A stretch of DNA of 16,387 bases from Actinomycetes bacterium. GTDB taxonomy: Bacteria; Actinomycetota; Actinomycetes; Actinomycetales; Cellulomonadaceae. How positions within the stretch are numbered: the stretch's first letter is position 1; each line of letters starts with the position of its first letter. The notes below the pieces were generated by a model, which searched no databases, was not told the DNA's origin, and saw only the letters and a program-made list of their open reading frames with translations. The DNA is taken from the NCBI GenBank assembly GCA_023432565.1, contig JAEYUL010000173.1, forward strand, positions 1-16,387. Reading direction: 5' to 3'. Shown here in pieces: positions 14,177 to 16,387 of this stretch. Both the position numbers and the translations under genes were made by a program.

Positions 14177-15631
14177 ATGCGCTTCCTGCCTGGCCACTCG
14201 GCCACCTCGGACCTCACCTACGGCGACGTCTTCCTCGTCCCGTCGCGCTCGGAGGTCACCTCCCGCTTCGACGTCGACCTCGCGTCGACCGACGGCACCG
14301 GCACCACCGTGCCCATCGTCGTCGCCAACATGACCGCGGTGGCCGGCCGCCGGATGGCGGAGACCGTCGCCCGCCGCGGCGGCATGGCGGTGATCCCCCA
14401 GGACATCCCCGTCGAGGTCGTCGCGGACGTCGTCGGCTCGGTGAAGGCCGCGCACCCCGTCGTCGAGAGCGCGGTCGTCGTCTCCCCGCACGACACGGTG
14501 CACACCGCGCTGACCCTCATCGGCAAGCGCTCGCACGGCGCGGCGGTCGTGGTGGCCGACGGCGTCCCCGTCGGCGTCGTGACGGAGGCGGACTGCCAGG
14601 GCGTGGACCGCTTCACCCAGGTCGAGGACGTGATGACGGCGCACCCGACGACCGTCGACCTCGAGGTCGTCGAGAACGGCGGCGTGGGCGGTCTCGAGGC
14701 CGCGTTCGAGAAGCTCCACTCGAGCCGGCGCAGGTTCTCCCCGGTCGTGCGGGGCACCCAGCTCGTCGGCGTGCTGACCCAGGTCGGCGCACTGCGCTCG
14801 TCGATCTACCGGCCGGCGCTCGACGCGTCGGGCCGCCTGCGGGTGGCGGGTGCCGTCGGCATCAACGGCGACGTCAAGGCGAAGGCGGCCGCGCTGCTCG
14901 AGGCGGGCATCGACACGCTCGTCGTCGACACCGCGCACGGGCACCAGCGCAAGATGCTCGAGGCGCTGGCCGCGGTGCGTGCGCTCGACCCGCAGGTGCC
15001 CGTCGTCGCCGGGAACGTCGTGACCGCTCAGGGCACGCGTGACCTGGTCGAGGCGGGCGCGGACATCGTCAAGGTCGGGGTCGGTCCCGGAGCGATGTGC
15101 ACGACGCGCATGATGACCGCCGTCGGCCGGCCGCAGTTCTCCGCGGTGCTCGAGTGCGCGGCGCAGGCGCGCCGCCTGGGCGCGCACGTGTGGGCCGACG
15201 GCGGCGTGCGCCACCCGCGCGACGTCGCGCTCGCGCTCGCCGCCGGGGCGTCGCAGGTGATGATCGGCTCCTGGTTCGCGGGGACGCACGAGTCTCCCGG
15301 CGACCTGCACGAGGACAGCTCGGGCCGGCTGTACAAGGAGTCCTTCGGGATGGCGTCCGCGCGTGCCGTGGCCGCGCGCACACGCGGCGGCTCGGCGTTC
15401 GACCGCGCGCGCAAGGCGCTCTACGAGGAGGGCATCTCGTCCTCGCGGATGTACCTGGACCCGCGGCGCCCGGGCGTCGAGGACCTGATCGACCACATCA
15501 CCTCCGGCGTGCGGTCGGCCGCCACGTACGTGGGCGCGGCGACGCTCGAGGAGCTGCACGAGAGGGCCACCGTCGGCATCCAGTCCGCCGCAGGCTACGA
15601 AGAGGGCCGCCCGCTCCCGGACGGGTGGTGA
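14177..15631 (+). CDS. guaB1: GuaB1 family IMP dehydrogenase-related protein (possible GMP reductase)
   Basis: A 484-residue member of the IMP dehydrogenase/GMP reductase family. The barrel starts with LTYGDVFLVPSRSEV (13-27). A CBS-domain pair, a nucleotide-sensing insert, lies at about 95-205 (VVSPHDTVHTAL, then VEDVMTAHPTTVDL and GVLTQVGALR). The barrel resumes with VGINGDVKAKAAALLEAGIDTLVVDTAHGH, and the catalytic Cys308 is in GVGPGAMCTTRMM. The family includes GuaB (IMP to XMP) and GuaC (GMP to IMP). Actinobacteria carry a separate GuaB1 clade, and I recall the mycobacterial member being reported as a CBS-containing GMP reductase. This protein has that clade's features, so GMP reductase is the better guess and classical IMP dehydrogenase the alternative. 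A glutamine amidotransferase gene begins 4 bases after its stop, suggesting an operon. Confidence 0.88.
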   Translation: MRFLPGHSATSDLTYGDVFLVPSRSEVTSRFDVDLASTDGTGTTVPIVVANMTAVAGRRMAETVARRGGMAVIPQDIPVEVVADVVGSVKAAHPVVESAVVVSPHDTVHTALTLIGKRSHGAAVVVADGVPVGVVTEADCQGVDRFTQVEDVMTAHPTTVDLEVVENGGVGGLEAAFEKLHSSRRRFSPVVRGTQLVGVLTQVGALRSSIYRPALDASGRLRVAGAVGINGDVKAKAAALLEAGIDTLVVDTAHGHQRKMLEALAAVRALDPQVPVVAGNVVTAQGTRDLVEAGADIVKVGVGPGAMCTTRMMTAVGRPQFSAVLECAAQARRLGAHVWADGGVRHPRDVALALAAGASQVMIGSWFAGTHESPGDLHEDSSGRLYKESFGMASARAVAARTRGGSAFDRARKALYEEGISSSRMYLDPRRPGVEDLIDHITSGVRSAATYVGAATLEELHERATVGIQSAAGYEEGRPLPDGW

Positions 15632-15635
15632 GGCG

Positions 15636-16328
15636 GTGCGTCCCGTCCTCGTCCTCACGCACGTGCCGTACGAGGGGCCTGGACTGATCGCACCCGGTCT
15701 CGACGCCCCGGTCCGGGTGCGCACCGTCGTCGGCGCCGCGGAGCCGACCCTTCCGCAGCTCGACGAGCTGTCCGGGGTGGTCGTCATGGGCGGCCCGATG
15801 GACGCCGACGACGACCGCGGCCACCCCGGCCTGGCGGCCGAGCGCGCGCTCCTGGCGGCCGCGGTCGAGGCCGACCTCCCGGTGCTCGGCGTGTGCCTCG
15901 GCGCGCAGCTGCTCGGCATGGCGCTCGGGGCGCGGCTGCACCGCCGCCACGGGACCGAGATCGGGTTCGCGCCGGTGGACGTCGTCGCGGACGACGTCGT
16001 GCTCGGCCCGCTCGGCGACCGCCCCACCGTGCTGCACTGGCACTCCGACGCCATCGACCTGCCCCCGGGCGCCACCCTGCTCGCCTCGAGCGCCACCACG
16101 CCCGTCCAGGCGTTCCGCGTGGGCAGCGCGCTGGGCGTGCAGTTCCACGTCGAGGTCGAGCCGTCGATGCTCGACCTGTGGCTCGCCACGCCGACGATGA
16201 CGGCGGACCTCGAGGACGAGGAGGTCGCGCGGGTCCGCTCCGACGGTGCACGGCACCTGCCGGCCCTCGTCCCCGCCGCGCAGCGGGTCGTCCGGGCGTT
16301 CGCTGATCAGGTCCGGGCGCGCGGATGA
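15636..16328 (+). CDS. Class I glutamine amidotransferase-like protein
   Basis: A 230-residue class I glutamine amidotransferase. Its triad is Cys87 in the elbow LGVCLGAQLLG, His171 and Glu173 in QFHVEVEP. The VVVMGGPMDADDD segment near 49-60 and the HWHSDAIDLPPGATLLASS block resemble stand-alone GMP-synthase-like amidotransferases. It should release ammonia from glutamine for a partner synthetase or hydrolyse a gamma-glutamyl compound; no synthetase domain is fused. GTG 15636 begins 4 bases after the guaB1 stop with only a weak GGTGAGG signal, so translational coupling is likely. Its stop overlaps the next start as ATGA. The context suggests purine metabolism but does not prove it. PabA/TrpG-type roles are less likely because no partner synthase is seen. 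Confidence 0.85.
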   Translation: MRPVLVLTHVPYEGPGLIAPGLDAPVRVRTVVGAAEPTLPQLDELSGVVVMGGPMDADDDRGHPGLAAERALLAAAVEADLPVLGVCLGAQLLGMALGARLHRRHGTEIGFAPVDVVADDVVLGPLGDRPTVLHWHSDAIDLPPGATLLASSATTPVQAFRVGSALGVQFHVEVEPSMLDLWLATPTMTADLEDEEVARVRSDGARHLPALVPAAQRVVRAFADQVRARG

Positions 16329-16387
16329 CGTCTGCCGACGACGACCCGACCCTGACCTGCGCGGATGCGCGCGACGCGCTCGTCGCG
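16325..16387 (+). CDS. Start of an unidentified gene, cut by the window edge
   Basis: ATG 16325 overlaps the amidotransferase stop (ATGA), and the frame stays open for 21 codons to the end of the window. The visible part reads MTSADDDPTLTCADARDALV and is too short to assign. The 4-base overlap indicates that it belongs to the guaB1-amidotransferase transcript. Confidence 0.55.
   Translation, partial: MTSADDDPTLTCADARDALVA

Noticed and set aside
13304..16189. 961-codon minus-strand open frame across the hydrolase, guaB1 and amidotransferase genes
   Set aside because: It is antisense to three genes with intact catalytic motifs. Its translation is low-complexity (Arg, Ala, Gly, His, Asp rich). 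Long antisense frames are expected at this GC content.
1..16387. CRISPR array, tRNA or rRNA gene, insertion sequence, toxin-antitoxin or phage defence module
   Set aside because: No regularly spaced repeats, tRNA-like cloverleaf, transposase motifs or defence domains were seen; nearly all of the DNA is covered by recognisable metabolic genes.

Overview
The window is a compact, very GC-rich stretch of actinobacterial chromosome. Coding is strongly biased to G or C at third positions, there are no insertion sequences, tRNAs or phage genes, and the proteins include actinobacterial signatures (DUF3000, a mycothiol-type maleylpyruvate isomerase relative, GuaB1). A complete pyruvate formate-lyase with its activase points to a facultative anaerobe. 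A sequence resembling an actinobacterial flagellar (FliA-type) promoter hints at motility. Together this fits Cellulomonas or a close relative; that placement is inference.

Region 1 (1-2866, + strand) holds a short hairpin, a DUF3000 protein, a small LuxR-type regulator whose receiver domain is truncated, and an HRDC-containing RNase D-like 3'-5' exonuclease. This gene order, followed by thiolase and fadB, matches what I recall from Streptomyces, so it looks like old conserved synteny. Region 2 (2867-6468, + strand) is a two-gene beta-oxidation operon: an acetyl-CoA acyltransferase (fadA-like) overlapping by 4 bases a trifunctional-type fadB. Upstream is a GTTAC-N6-GTAAC palindrome that looks like a TetR-family operator. 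Region 3 (6657-7328, + strand) is a DinB/maleylpyruvate isomerase family protein that converges on pflA; the two stop codons interlock in one CTAG.

Region 4 (7325-13223, - strand), read right to left, holds a DUF4126 membrane protein, dxs (first step of the MEP isoprenoid pathway), pflB and pflA. pflB and pflA form an anaerobic pyruvate-cleavage unit. It has its own predicted promoter, an imperfect palindrome over the -35 element, and an 11-bp hairpin between the two genes. Region 5 (13288 to the end, + strand) holds an alpha/beta hydrolase, then guaB1 (IMP dehydrogenase/GMP reductase family with CBS domains), a class I glutamine amidotransferase 4 bases later, and the first 21 codons of a gene overlapping it by ATGA.

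Several genes (DUF3000, the LuxR regulator, RNase D, the DinB protein, DUF4126, the hydrolase) lack a good Shine-Dalgarno sequence. Most instead have a -10-like hexamer 6-9 bases before the start codon, so they are probably leaderless. I see no clear novel multi-gene system. The most interesting signals are the FliA-like promoter driving a leaderless, phospho-acceptor-less regulator, and the unexplained palindromes at the pflB and fadAB promoters.
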